A stretch of DNA of 64,000 bases from Streptomyces fructofermentans (GCF_014651055.1 NZ_BMWD01000009.1:18840-82839), one strand, 5' to 3'. Numbered from the stretch's first letter, positions 9,891-21,181 are shown. A program made the numbers and translations. Notes: generated by a model not told the origin, from the letters alone.

Positions 9891-11942
9891 TCAGCGGTTC
9901 CAGGAGCGGCGGGCCGCCGCGACCTGGGTCAGTACGTGCTGGAGGACCTGGCTGCCGTTCGGCACGCGTGAGGGGTCGTAGGTCCACGCGTGGCCGACCC
10001 ACGGGTCGGCGAGGTGGTCGTCCGGCACCGGGGTGAGACGCAGCAGCGAGCGCCACAGCGGGTCGAGCAGCGGCCCGTACGCGGACGCGTCCTCCCGGTC
10101 GGCCACCAGCATCAGGTGGACGCCGACGGCCGGTCCCTCGTCCGCGAGGTAGCGCAGCTGGGTGACGGCTCGGTCGTCGAAGCCGTGCGGGAAGTCGTTG
10201 ACGATGACCAGCTGCTCGGCGGTGTCCAGGTCCGGCGGGAGCGAGTCGGCCGCGCCGCCCCGGATCGCCATCTGCACCAGGTCGACGCGCTGGGTGAGTC
10301 CGGCCAGCACCTCGTTCACGCCCGCGGCGCCCACTGCGGGCGGTGCGGCGAGCACTCCGGTGCTGGTGAGCGGAGCCAGCGCCGTGGCGCCCGAGCCTCC
10401 GGGATCTATGACGTGGACGGCGTAGTCGCCCGCCGGGTAGACCGCGAGCAGCCGGGCGGCGTGCGCCACGGCCGTCTCCATGGCCAGGCGGCGCCGTTCG
10501 TCCGAGTCGGCGATCGAGGCGTCGACGGAACCGGCACGGCCGCTGTCGATCCACAGACCGCGCTCCAGCGGCAGCCGGACCAGCATCGGAATGCTCAGGC
10601 CGGCGCTCTCGGGCAGGTGCAGATCGCCCAGGCGCAGGGCCATGGGGACCTCCATCGGCACCCGGTAGCCCTGCCAGACGGGGTTGTCCCAGCGGGCGAA
10701 CGCGGGCGGCAGCGCGGGTTCGACCACCTCGGACTCGGCGGTGAGCTGGGCGAGGTCGCGGTCGAGCGACTCCCGGGCCCGGTCGACCAGTTGCGAGTGC
10801 TTGGCGCGGGCCGCCTCCCGTGCGGCGTCGCCCTGCCCGCCGATGCGGCTGCGGGGGTCGGACAGGACCTTGTCCAGCTCCTGCTCCATGCGCGACTCGG
10901 CGAAGTCGACCGCACTCCGGTACGCGGCAGCGCTGCGCGCCAGGTCCTCGAACATGCCCCACACCTGGTTGTACAGGCGCTCCTCCATCGACCAGCCGGT
11001 CGCGTCGCCCGCGACGGGCTGGGCGGGCTGTCCCGGCTGGGCCGGGGGCGCGGTGGGAGGGGGCGGCGGCGGGGCGGCGGGCTGCCGGCCCGGGTGGCTG
11101 TAGTTGACGGGCCCGCCCACCCCGGCGGACGGGGTGACGGCCGAGGGGTCCGCCTGCCCCGGTCCCGAGGGGTAGCCGGACGGGGGCGCCCCGTGTCCTG
11201 TGGTGCCGGCCCCCGAGGGCCCCGCGGACCCGGAGGTCTGGCCGCCCGGGTGGCCGTGCTGCGGCGGCACCTGGCCGTGGACGCCCTGGGGCGCGGTGCC
11301 GCCCTGGTCCTGGCCGCGCACCGGGGTCGCGGCCTGCCGCGACCGGTCGCCGTCGGCCGTGCGCGGCGGAGGCGCGGCCACGGATCGGGCGAGGCCCTGG
11401 GCGACGGCCTCGTTGATGGTGCCCGCGAGCTGGTGGGCCTGGGGCAGCCCCTGGTCGGTGAGGAGTTCGGCGAGGCCGCCGGCGTACCCCTGGCCTATGG
11501 CCCGCACCTTCCAGGCGCCCTGCCTGCGGTAGAGCTCCAGGGCGACGACGGCCGACTCGGCGTCGAGTCCCGTGATCGTGTAGCTGGCGACCTCGGAACC
11601 GTCGAGTCCGGTGACCGCGACGAAGGGCGCCGCGACGGCCCCGAAGCGGACCGGGCCGCCGACGCCGGACGGCAGCGCGAGCAGCACGCTCACCCGGTGC
11701 ACGGACTCCGGCAGCGCGTCCAGGTCGCAGGCGAGACGGTGATCCGCCGCCGCCTGCTTGGACACCTCGATGCCGGGCAGCGTGGGTGACCCGGGGTGGG
11801 CCACCCACTCGACGCCGTGCACCGCGCCCTGCTCGTCGCTGAGCGTGGCCCCCGCCACGATCGGTTTCCCGGCCGACACCCGGATCTCGATTCGCGCTTC
11901 TGGGAGCGGATGGTTCTGCCCCCGGACCAGCTCAGCCGTCAT
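9891..11942 (-). CDS. TerD domain fused to a large C-terminal domain
   Basis: A 683-residue protein. Residues ~1-185 form a TerD domain (MTAELVRGQNHPLP, GLDGSEVASYTITGLDAESA, ALELYRRQGAWKVRAIGQGYAGGL). A Pro/Gly/Gln-rich linker (~190-300) leads to a helical segment and a C-terminal alpha/beta domain containing LPLERGLWIDSGRAG, YAVHVIDPGG, QLVIVNDFPHGFDD and VGVHLMLVADRED. This order recalls the FtsK/SpoIIIE-type ATPase domains linked to Ter systems, but I see no intact Walker A, so it may be a non-hydrolysing relative. It starts 46 bp after terD and is probably cotranscribed with it. The exact role is unknown. Confidence 0.88.
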   Translation of the reverse strand: MTAELVRGQNHPLPEARIEIRVSAGKPIVAGATLSDEQGAVHGVEWVAHPGSPTLPGIEVSKQAAADHRLACDLDALPESVHRVSVLLALPSGVGGPVRFGAVAAPFVAVTGLDGSEVASYTITGLDAESAVVALELYRRQGAWKVRAIGQGYAGGLAELLTDQGLPQAHQLAGTINEAVAQGLARSVAAPPPRTADGDRSRQAATPVRGQDQGGTAPQGVHGQVPPQHGHPGGQTSGSAGPSGAGTTGHGAPPSGYPSGPGQADPSAVTPSAGVGGPVNYSHPGRQPAAPPPPPPTAPPAQPGQPAQPVAGDATGWSMEERLYNQVWGMFEDLARSAAAYRSAVDFAESRMEQELDKVLSDPRSRIGGQGDAAREAARAKHSQLVDRARESLDRDLAQLTAESEVVEPALPPAFARWDNPVWQGYRVPMEVPMALRLGDLHLPESAGLSIPMLVRLPLERGLWIDSGRAGSVDASIADSDERRRLAMETAVAHAARLLAVYPAGDYAVHVIDPGGSGATALAPLTSTGVLAAPPAVGAAGVNEVLAGLTQRVDLVQMAIRGGAADSLPPDLDTAEQLVIVNDFPHGFDDRAVTQLRYLADEGPAVGVHLMLVADREDASAYGPLLDPLWRSLLRLTPVPDDHLADPWVGHAWTYDPSRVPNGSQVLQHVLTQVAAARRSWNR

Positions 11943-11988
11943 TGCCTTCGTTCCCCCTATGTGTTCTCGTACCCCGGTGCCCGACTGC

Positions 11989-12567
11989 CTACAGGTGCGG
12001 CAGGATCGCCGGCATCAGGTCCTGGAAGGTGCGGCCGTTGGCCGGCGTGCCGAGTGCGGTCATCTGCCAGCCCGCGCCCGCGCGGCTCACCTTCGCCATG
12101 ATCTGCGCCGTGTACTGACCGCCGCCGGCCAGGGTGTAGCGGGCCAGCTCCTGGCCGTTGGTCTCGTCGACCAGACGGCAGAACGCGTCCTGCACCTCCT
12201 GGAACGTCTGGCCCGTGAACGAGTTCACGGTGAAGACGATCTGGTCGATGTGGACCGGGACGCGCGCGAGGTCGACGAGGATCGCCTCGTCGTCGCCGCC
12301 CTGGCCCACGCCGCCGACGAGGTTGTCACCGGTGTGGCGCACGGAGCCGTCGTCGCTGACGAGGTGACGGAAGAACACCACGTCGACGGGCTGCTTGTCC
12401 GCGAAGAGCACGGCGGACGCGTCGAGGTCGATCTCCCGGGTGCGAGAGCCGAACAGACCACGTCGCGGGGCCGCCTGCCAGCCGAGCCCCATGCGGACCG
12501 CGGTCAGCGTGCCCCCGTCGTTCTTCTGCAGACTGATGGCCTGACCCTTGGTCATGTTGACCGTCAC
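11989..12567 (-). CDS. TerD-family stress protein
   Basis: A 192-residue stand-alone TerD protein, a Ca2+-binding beta-sandwich family linked to tellurite, oxidative and DNA-damage stress. Visible: KGQAISLQKNDGGTLTAVRMGLGWQ at the N terminus (residues ~7-31), EIDLDASAVLF, and GGVGQGGDDEAILVDLARVP, the acidic Ca2+ region. The start is GTG 12567 (VTVNMTKGQ) behind GAGGGGA. It is the first gene of a pair with the TerD fusion downstream and carries its own damage-type promoter at 12626-12648. Confidence 0.93.
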   Translation of the reverse strand: MTVNMTKGQAISLQKNDGGTLTAVRMGLGWQAAPRRGLFGSRTREIDLDASAVLFADKQPVDVVFFRHLVSDDGSVRHTGDNLVGGVGQGGDDEAILVDLARVPVHIDQIVFTVNSFTGQTFQEVQDAFCRLVDETNGQELARYTLAGGGQYTAQIMAKVSRAGAGWQMTALGTPANGRTFQDLMPAILPHL

Positions 12568-12625
12568 GCGCTGTTCCCCTCTCGAACTGTCCCCTGTTGC
12601 CGCAGAGTCCTGCGGTTGACCAGCA

Positions 12626-12648
12626 AGACTACGCAGGGCCACTGACAA
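12626..12648 (-). promoter_or_regulatory. RecA-NDp / PafBC-type promoter of terD
   Basis: Minus strand reads TTGTCAGTG, 8 nt, TAGTCT, the same element as at uvrA including an identical -10 hexamer. It ends about 58 nt upstream of the terD GTG. It puts a TerD operon under the same apparent DNA-damage control as the excision repair genes. Confidence 0.82.
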
Positions 12649-12707
12649 CGCCGAACCCTGGTGCACACTTTGTGTCGGTCTTGCAACACACCGCGCCGCC
12701 CGGAGCC

Positions 12708-14849
<2,142 letters not shown>

Positions 14850-14855
14850 GGATCC

Positions 14856-14878
14856 ACCGTACGACTCCGCACTGACAA
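14856..14878 (-). promoter_or_regulatory. RecA-NDp / PafBC-type promoter of uvrB
   Basis: Minus strand reads TTGTCAGTG, 8 nt, TACGGT. The -10 element ends six bases before the uvrB ATG, which puts the predicted transcription start at or next to the start codon. There is no room for a Shine-Dalgarno sequence within the transcript. Confidence 0.85.
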
Positions 14879-14888
14879 CGGGGACGGA

Positions 14889-15752
14889 TCACCAGCTCTG
14901 CGGGGTGCGGGACCCCGGGCGCCGGGCGCTTCGGCGCTGTCCCGACAGCGGGCGGCGGCCGGTGTGGCGGACCATGTGGGCCGGTATCCCCGGCTTCTGC
15001 TCGACGGAGCTCCAGTCGGGCTTCCCCATGATCATCAGCGGGTCGAACATGACGACCACGGCGGCGAGCAGCAGGAAGGCCAGCGGGCCGATCATCAGGG
15101 GTGCCAGCAGGGTCGTCGGCGACTCTCCGGCGGGGGCGCTCGACGTGCTGTGCAGATGGACGCTGAGGGCCGCCATGCCCGTGTAGTGCATGCCGCTGAC
15201 GGCGAGCCCCATGACGAGGCTCGCGCCCACGGTCCACAGGAAGCCGCGCACCTGCCCCGCCGCCCACAGGGCGGCTATCGCGGCGACGACGGCTATGACG
15301 ACCGAGGCGGCGACGGTGAGGGTGTTGTACTCCAGCTTCCCGTTGAGCCGCATGCCGGCCATGCCCAGGTAGTGCATCGAGGCGATGCCGAGGCCCGTGA
15401 TGGTGCCCCCGGTGAACAGGGCCGTTCCGGAGGCACCCCGGTAGCCGACGATGAAGATCCCCACGCCGACCATGACGACGGCGACACCGAGGCTGGCGAA
15501 GGTCATGGGCTGGTCGTAGCGGACCGGGGTCTCGTGGACCGAGAAGCCCATCATCGCGATGAAGTGCATGGTCCAGATGCCGGAGCCGATCGCCGCCGAG
15601 CCGAGCGCCAGCCAGCCGGCCCGCCAGGAACGGGTGACGAGCATCGACCTCGTCGTGCAGCGCAGCCCCAGCGCCCCACCGAGGCAGGCCATGAGGTACG
15701 CCACCACGGGCGTGACGAGTCCGTAGCTGAATCCGTCGACCGTGCCTTGCAT
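14889..15752 (-). CDS. MHYT-domain membrane sensor protein
   Basis: A 287-residue integral membrane protein with seven predicted helices and three MHYT repeats: IWTMHFIAMMGF near residue 60, IASMHYLGMAGM near 125 and VSGMHYTGMAAL near 190. MHYT domains are proposed to bind copper and sense oxygen, CO or NO; many are fused to signalling outputs, but this one has none, only a ~50-residue basic cytoplasmic tail. ATG 15752. It lies in the same orientation just upstream of uvrB, whose own promoter lies in between, so a shared transcript is not required. Confidence 0.92.
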   Translation of the reverse strand: MQGTVDGFSYGLVTPVVAYLMACLGGALGLRCTTRSMLVTRSWRAGWLALGSAAIGSGIWTMHFIAMMGFSVHETPVRYDQPMTFASLGVAVVMVGVGIFIVGYRGASGTALFTGGTITGLGIASMHYLGMAGMRLNGKLEYNTLTVAASVVIAVVAAIAALWAAGQVRGFLWTVGASLVMGLAVSGMHYTGMAALSVHLHSTSSAPAGESPTTLLAPLMIGPLAFLLLAAVVVMFDPLMIMGKPDWSSVEQKPGIPAHMVRHTGRRPLSGQRRSARRPGSRTPQSW

Positions 15753-16029
15753 GCGCGGTTGCCCTTCCGCCCTGTTACTTCCTGAAAATCATGAAATGCC
15801 CCCCGTCCCAGGACCGCCTCGGCGGCCGTGGATGACGCAGAGAGTATGACCCTCGGCGGAACGCTCGAACGATTATCCGGCAAAGAATCACGTCCTTGCC
15901 GCAGTTGTGCGGCACACGTGATCGGACTTGGGCAACTCCATTCAATTTGTGGCCATCCTGTACTCCCCTGCTGTTGACCCTCCGCTGTCACTCTTGGACT
16001 GTCCGTGATCGCTCACGCAAGGAGTACGT

Positions 16030-16902
16030 ATGCACGCGCGCGCCGCCGTCACGACCACCGCGCTCCTGGGAGCCTCCGTCCTCGCCCTTCCGTCCACGGC
16101 CGCCCACGCGGACACGGGCACCGAGCGGCCCTCGGTCGTCGCCCACCGCGGCGCCTCGGCCTACGCGCCCGAGAACACCCTGGCCGCCGTCGACAAGGCG
16201 GACGCCCTGGGGTTCGACTGGGTCGAGAACGACGTCCAGCGCACCAGGGACGGCGTACTCGTGGTGATCCACGACGACAGCCTCGCCCGCACCACCGACG
16301 TGGAGCGCCTCTTCCCCCGCCGGGCCCCGTGGAAGGTCAGGGACTTCACCGCCGCGGAGATCGCCCGTCTGGACGCCGGCAGCTGGTTCGGCGCCCGGTA
16401 CGCGGGCGCGCGCGTGCCGACGCTGAAGCAGTACATGAAGCGGGTCTCGCGCAACCACCAGAAGCTCGTACTGGAGATCAAGAACCCCGCCCTCTACCCG
16501 GGCATCGAGCGGGAGACCCTGAAGGTCCTCGGCAACGAGGGGTGGCTGGCGCCCTCCCACGTGCGGAACAGGCTGGTCGTCCAGAGCTTCAGCACGAACA
16601 GCGTGCGGACCGTGCACACGCTGCGGCCCGACATCAAGACGGGCTTCCTGGGCACGCCGAAGGTCTGGGAGCTGCCGGCGTACGCGCGGTTCGCCGACCA
16701 GGTCAACTCGTCGCACACGACGATCTCCCTCGGCTACGTCGCCGCGCTGCACGGACTCGAAGGACCCCACGGCCGTCCGCTGGAGATGCTCACCTGGACC
16801 GTCGACACGGCGGCAGGCGCGCGGCGGGCGGCGGGGCTCGGCGTGGACGGCGTCATCACCAACAAGCCGGACGTGGTGCGCGCGGCCCTGCTCCGGGGCT
16901 GA
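16030..16902 (+). CDS. Secreted glycerophosphodiester phosphodiesterase
   Basis: Hydrolyses glycerophosphodiesters to glycerol-3-phosphate and an alcohol, outside the membrane. A signal peptide covers residues ~1-27 (ending STAAHA). The catalytic core is clear: VAHRGASAYAPENTLAAVDK near residues 36-55 with the His-Arg pair, WVENDVQRTRDGVLVVIHDD carrying the metal acid and second His, and C-terminal MLTWTVDTAAGARRAAGLGV. Total 290 residues, normal for the family. The ATG follows CAAGGAGTAC, a good ribosome site. It may serve phosphate or glycerol scavenging; no Pho box was identified. Confidence 0.94.
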   Translation: MHARAAVTTTALLGASVLALPSTAAHADTGTERPSVVAHRGASAYAPENTLAAVDKADALGFDWVENDVQRTRDGVLVVIHDDSLARTTDVERLFPRRAPWKVRDFTAAEIARLDAGSWFGARYAGARVPTLKQYMKRVSRNHQKLVLEIKNPALYPGIERETLKVLGNEGWLAPSHVRNRLVVQSFSTNSVRTVHTLRPDIKTGFLGTPKVWELPAYARFADQVNSSHTTISLGYVAALHGLEGPHGRPLEMLTWTVDTAAGARRAAGLGVDGVITNKPDVVRAALLRG

Positions 16903-17004
16903 CGCACGGACCGCCGGGCGGGGCGGTCGGCCGCGTCCGTGCCCGCCCTGCCGGGTGCCGTCGCCGGTGGTCCGGACGCCCGTGGGCGCCCCGGGCCACC
17001 GGCG

Positions 17005-17027
17005 TTGTCAGTGGTGCGCCGTACGGT
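17005..17027 (+). promoter_or_regulatory. RecA-NDp / PafBC-type promoter of ogt
   Basis: TTGTCAGTG, 8 nt, TACGGT on the plus strand, the same element as at uvrB. The -10 ends seven bases before the ogt ATG, predicting a leaderless mRNA and independently supporting that start codon. Confidence 0.85.
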
Positions 17028-17034
17028 GGACGAC

Positions 17035-17589
17035 ATGAACAGCCATGGGCAGAACGAGCAGCGGGTGGTGTGGGCCCTCGTCGAGAGCCGCATCGGTCCG
17101 CTGCTCCTCGCGGCGACGGACGAGGGCCTGGTCAGCGTCGTCTTCCACGCCACGGACGCGGTCCGCGACAAAGCTCTGGAGCGGCTGGCGTCCCGGCTCG
17201 GCGCAGAGCCCGTGGAGGCGCCCGACTCCCCCCTGCTCACCGAGGCGATACGCCAGTTCGCGGCCTACTTCGCCGGGGAGCGCAACGACTTCGACCTGCC
17301 GCTCGACTGGTCGCTGATCTCCGGCTTCAACCGTCAGGTACTGCGTGAGCTGGCCTCGGGCGTGCCGTACGGGACGGTGGTGGGGTACGGCGACCTGGCC
17401 GGGCGGGTGGGGCAGCCGGGGGCCGCGCAGGCCGTGGGCACCGCCATGGGCGCGAACCCGCTGCCCGTCGTCGTGCCGTGCCACCGGGTCGTGGAGCGGG
17501 ACGGCGGCATCGGCGGGTTCGGGGGAGGCCTGGAGACCAAGCGGCAGTTGCTCGCGCTGGAGGGCGTACTGCCGGAGCCCCTTTTCTGA
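17035..17589 (+). CDS. ogt: Methylated-DNA--protein-cysteine S-methyltransferase (Ogt)
   Basis: Suicide repair enzyme that moves the alkyl group of O6-methylguanine to its own cysteine. The 184-residue product has an N-terminal RNase H-like domain and a C-terminal DNA-binding domain with the active-site PCHRVVERDGGIGGFGGGLE near residue 150 and the helix-turn-helix YGTVVGYGDLAGRVGQPGAA. Length and single-domain design are those of Ogt rather than Ada. ATG 17035 fits the leaderless promoter just upstream. Confidence 0.96.
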   Translation: MNSHGQNEQRVVWALVESRIGPLLLAATDEGLVSVVFHATDAVRDKALERLASRLGAEPVEAPDSPLLTEAIRQFAAYFAGERNDFDLPLDWSLISGFNRQVLRELASGVPYGTVVGYGDLAGRVGQPGAAQAVGTAMGANPLPVVVPCHRVVERDGGIGGFGGGLETKRQLLALEGVLPEPLF

Positions 17590-17874
17590 GGGCCGGGCGG
17601 AAGTCCCCGCCGGGGCTGTCGTCGTTGTCGTCGTCATGAGGTGTCCCGAGTCCGGGACGAGGGGGGAGACTGCGCCGGTGACACACACGTTCCCGCGCGG
17701 ACGCGCGGCAGATTCCACCGACCCGCGCGGACCGGGCGCCCGGACCGTTCACCGTGCGCCGTCCGAGGTCGGGCCGGCGCACGAGATCACCCGCCTGCAC
17801 GCATCCGTCCCGGTGCAGTTCACCACCCGGACCGGAGCGGGGCGGGCGTGTCCCGGCGCACCCGAGGCGTCGCT

Positions 17875-19218
17875 GTGACCGCCGTCGAACGGCAGGTGGC
17901 CGTCCCCGTCGACGCGGCCGCGCTTCCCGCGCTTCGCCGCCGCATCACCGCGGTGCTGGTCGCCGGCCAGATCCTCGGCGGCCTCGGCGTGGCCACGGGC
18001 ATCGCACTCGCCGTCGTCCTCGCCGAGGAGGTCTCGGGCACCGAGTCACTGGCCGGGCTCGCGCCCACCGCGACCGTCGCGGGCACCGCCGTGCTCTCCG
18101 TGCCGCTGGCCGCGCTGATGACCTCGCGCGGCCGTCGGCCGGGGCTCGTCCTCGCCTATCTGATCGGGGCCGCGGGGGCGGCGATCGTGGTCGCGGGGGC
18201 GACCGTGGACAACTTCCCGCTGCTGCTGCTCGGCATGGCCGCCTTCGGCGCCGCCTCCTCGGCGAACCTCCAGTCGAGATTCGCGGCCGCCGACCTGGCC
18301 GAGCCCCAGCGGCGCGCACGCGCCATCTCCAACGTCGTGTGGGCCACGACGATCGGTGCCGTGCTCGGCCCCAACATCGCCGCGCCCGCGGGCCGCAGCG
18401 TCGCCGGTCTGGGCATACCGGAGGCCGCGGGACCCTTCGTGTGGGCGGCCGGGGTGTTCCTCATATCGGCCCTGCTGGTCGCGGTACTGCTGCGGCCCGA
18501 TCCGCTGCTCACCGCCCGCGCCCTGGCTCCGGTCGAGGAACAGTCGCCCGCGGCACGGTCCATCCGGGCGGGGGCGGCCGCGGTGCGCAGTTCACCGCGC
18601 GCCCGTCTCGCCCTGGTGACGGTGGCCGTCTCGCACACGGCGATGGTCTCGGTCATGTCGATGACACCGATCGACCTCGGCCACCACGGCGCGAGCATCG
18701 ACCTGATCGGGCTGGTCATCAGCGTCCACATCGCCGGGATGTACGCGTTCTCGCCCGTGATGGGCCGGCTGTCCGACCGGTTCGGCCGGCTCTCGGTGAT
18801 CGGCCTGTCCATGGCACTGCTGGCCTGCGCGGTCCTCCTCGCGGGCACCGCGGACGGCCGGCACGGGCAGACAGCGGCGGGACTCTTCCTGCTGGGCCTC
18901 GGCTGGTCGGCCGGGCTCGTCTCCGGCTCCGCCCTGCTGACGGACTCGGTCCCCCAGCCCGCGCGCGCCGCCGCGCAGGGGCTCTCCGACCTGACCATGA
19001 ACACGTCGGCGGGCCTCGGCGGCGCGGCCGCGGGACTCGTGATGGCGCAGGCCGGCTTCGGCTGGCTGAACCTCCTCGCCGCCTGTCTGCTGCTGCCGCT
19101 GGGCGCGCTGGCGATGTTCACCCGCCGCACGACGACGCCCGACGAACCGACATCCTCGCCCTCGCCCTCGCGCACTTCCACGCCGTCGCCGTCGCCGTCG
19201 CCCGAGTCCGCGTCGTAG
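17875..19218 (+). CDS. MFS transporter, drug-efflux type
   Basis: A 447-residue major facilitator with 12 hydrophobic helices; the motif GRLSDRFGRLSVI lies in the second half and TSRGRRPGLVLAY after helix 2. This matches drug or metabolite efflux pumps of the DHA group; the substrate is unknown. The C-terminal ~25 residues are Ser/Pro/Thr repeats (SPSPSRTSTPSPSPSPESAS). The start is GTG 17875 (VTAVERQ) with GAGG seven bases upstream; GTG 17848 would add nine residues. The 5' neighbour is ogt, 285 bp away, and the spacing suggests an independent promoter. Confidence 0.88.
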   Translation: MTAVERQVAVPVDAAALPALRRRITAVLVAGQILGGLGVATGIALAVVLAEEVSGTESLAGLAPTATVAGTAVLSVPLAALMTSRGRRPGLVLAYLIGAAGAAIVVAGATVDNFPLLLLGMAAFGAASSANLQSRFAAADLAEPQRRARAISNVVWATTIGAVLGPNIAAPAGRSVAGLGIPEAAGPFVWAAGVFLISALLVAVLLRPDPLLTARALAPVEEQSPAARSIRAGAAAVRSSPRARLALVTVAVSHTAMVSVMSMTPIDLGHHGASIDLIGLVISVHIAGMYAFSPVMGRLSDRFGRLSVIGLSMALLACAVLLAGTADGRHGQTAAGLFLLGLGWSAGLVSGSALLTDSVPQPARAAAQGLSDLTMNTSAGLGGAAAGLVMAQAGFGWLNLLAACLLLPLGALAMFTRRTTTPDEPTSSPSPSRTSTPSPSPSPESAS

Positions 19219-19380
19219 CCGAGCCCGACCGCCCTACGGACAGCGCGCGAGGGCCGTCGAGGCGCGCCTTCGACTGGGCCCGCGCGAAGGGTGGTCGGAA
19301 GGGCACAGCGGTAGCAGACTCCGCCATGCGCACAGCCACTGGCATCCGATTCACGGGGGCCGAAGGGACGGCGATCACGC

Positions 19381-20610
19381 ATGAGCAACGGGAACAGGGC
19401 AGTCGCGTACCTGAAGCCGGGCGCGGTGGAAGTCAGGACGATCGACCACCCGACGCTCGAACTGCAGGACGGACCGGGAGTGGCACGCGACAACGTGGGC
19501 CGGAAGTGCCGGCACGGGGTCATCCTGAAAGTCCTCGCCAGCAACATCTGCGGCAGCGACCAGCACATGGTGCGGGGCCGCACGACAGCGCCCGAGGGAC
19601 TCGTCCTCGGGCACGAGATCACCGGAGAGGTCGTCGAACGGGGTCCGGACGTCGAGACCATCGAGGTCGGGGACATCGTCTCGGTGCCGTTCAACATCGC
19701 CTGCGGGCGGTGCCGCAACTGCAAGGAGCGCGACACCGGCATCTGTCTGAACGTCAACCCGGCGCGTCCCGGCGCGGCGTACGGCTATGTCGACATGGGC
19801 GGCTGGGTCGGCGGCCAGGCGGAGTACGCCATGGTCCCGTACGCGGACTTCAATCTGCTGCGCTTCCCCGACCCGGAGCAGGCCAGGGAGAAGCTCCTCG
19901 ACCTGACCATGCTGTCGGACATCTTCCCGACCGGGTTCCACGGCGCGGTGACGGCAGGGACCGAGGTCGGTTCGACCGTGTACATCGCCGGGGCCGGGCC
20001 GGTCGGGCTCGCAGCCGCGGCGTCGGCGCACCTCCTCGGCGCCGCCGTCGTCATCGTCGGCGACCTGAACACCGAGCGTCTGGCGCAGGCCAGGAGCTTC
20101 GGCTGCGAGACGGTCGACGTCAGCCGGGGCGACGTGGGTGAGCAGGTGGCGCAGATCCTGGGCGAGCCGGAGGTGGACGCGGCCGTCGACGCGGTGGGCT
20201 TCGAGGCGCGGGCGCACGGACCCGACGCCCCGGAGGCTCCCGCGACGGTCCTCAACTCGCTGATGGGCATCACCCGCGCGGGCGGCGCGCTGGGCATTCC
20301 GGGCCTGTACGTGACCGACGATCCCGGCGGGATCGACCAGGACGCGCGGACCGGGACGCTCAAGGTGCGGCTGGGGCTGGGCTGGGCCAAGAGCCACCGC
20401 TTCACCACGGGTCAGTGCCCGGTGATGCGGTATCACCGAGGGCTGATGAAGGCGATCCTCCACGAGCGGGTCCACATCGCCAGGGCCGTCAACGCGACGG
20501 TGATCGGCCTGGACGACGCGCCGCGCGGCTACGCCGAGTTCGATCAGGGCGCGAGCCGCAAGTACGTCCTCGATCCGCACGGGGCGCTGGCGGGAGTACG
20601 GCCCGTCTGA
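19381..20610 (+). CDS. fdhA: Glutathione-independent formaldehyde dehydrogenase
   Basis: Zinc- and NAD-dependent medium-chain dehydrogenase oxidising formaldehyde (or dismutating aldehydes) without an added thiol. The 409-residue product shows the catalytic zinc Cys in SNICGSDQHMVRGR (near residue 56), LGHEITGEVVERG, the structural zinc cysteines in CGRCRNCKERDTGIC (near 104-118) and the Rossmann motif VYIAGAGPVGLAAAASAHLL (near 200). The extended internal loops around PARPGAAYGYVDMGGWVGGQ are characteristic of the FdhA subgroup. ATG 19381 follows GAAGGGAC. A strong terminator follows. Confidence 0.93.
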   Translation: MSNGNRAVAYLKPGAVEVRTIDHPTLELQDGPGVARDNVGRKCRHGVILKVLASNICGSDQHMVRGRTTAPEGLVLGHEITGEVVERGPDVETIEVGDIVSVPFNIACGRCRNCKERDTGICLNVNPARPGAAYGYVDMGGWVGGQAEYAMVPYADFNLLRFPDPEQAREKLLDLTMLSDIFPTGFHGAVTAGTEVGSTVYIAGAGPVGLAAAASAHLLGAAVVIVGDLNTERLAQARSFGCETVDVSRGDVGEQVAQILGEPEVDAAVDAVGFEARAHGPDAPEAPATVLNSLMGITRAGGALGIPGLYVTDDPGGIDQDARTGTLKVRLGLGWAKSHRFTTGQCPVMRYHRGLMKAILHERVHIARAVNATVIGLDDAPRGYAEFDQGASRKYVLDPHGALAGVRPV

Positions 20611-20625
20611 GACACGAGGCCGTCG

Positions 20626-20659
20626 AAGGGGGTGCCCCACGCGCGTGGGGCACCCCTTT
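20626..20659 (+). terminator. Rho-independent terminator after fdhA
   Basis: A 15-bp stem: 20626-20640 (AAGGGGGTGCCCCAC) pairs with 20645-20659 across a GCGC loop, with one G-T pair and a short T run at the 3' end. It begins 16 bp after the fdhA stop. Confidence 0.85.
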
Positions 20660-20752
20660 CTCCCACCGTTCGGCGGGGCTTCACGCAAAGAGACTCTGGC
20701 GGGCCTGCGCGGAAGAGCCCGGACCTGTGGGGAATCATGCGGCCCACGGCAA

Positions 20753-21181
20753 CTAGTCGTAGTGGCGCGCTTCGAAGACGTTCCCGTCAGGGTCTCGGAA
20801 GTAGAAGCTCCGCTTGGCCTTCCCGCGGGCGCCGGACGCGTCGTGCGTGAACTCCGAGAGCGGCACGGCCCGTTCCTCGAGCCGGGCGCGCAGGCTGTCG
20901 AAGTCCTCGCACGTGAGGGACAGGCATACGTGGTTCACCGGATGGCCCGCGCTGCCGGCCGCGCCCGGAACGACGTCCATGCGTGCGGCCAGTGTCTGGG
21001 GCGCCAGGTCGAAAATGGTCTCCTCGTTGAGACGGACGGACGGAAAGGACGTCCTTCCGTCGGTGAACTCGGCGACCCCGATGGGCTCCAGGCCCATCGC
21101 CCCCTCGTAGAAGCCGGCCGAGGCGACAGGGTCGCGCACCCAGAGAACGACATGGTCGAGACGTGTCGAGTTGTCCGTCAT
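20753..21181 (-). CDS. VOC-family (glyoxalase/bleomycin-resistance fold) protein
   Basis: A 142-residue single vicinal-oxygen-chelate protein. The two beta-alpha-beta-beta-beta halves are visible: LDHVVLWVRDPVASAGFYEG (residues 8-27) with a metal-ligand His, and PVNHVCLSLTCEDFDSLRAR near residue 85, ending with YFRDPDGNVFEARHYD where Glu is the usual second ligand. Members include lyases, dioxygenases and antibiotic-binding proteins; the substrate is unknown. It is divergent from psuG. Confidence 0.9.
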   Translation of the reverse strand: MTDNSTRLDHVVLWVRDPVASAGFYEGAMGLEPIGVAEFTDGRTSFPSVRLNEETIFDLAPQTLAARMDVVPGAAGSAGHPVNHVCLSLTCEDFDSLRARLEERAVPLSEFTHDASGARGKAKRSFYFRDPDGNVFEARHYD

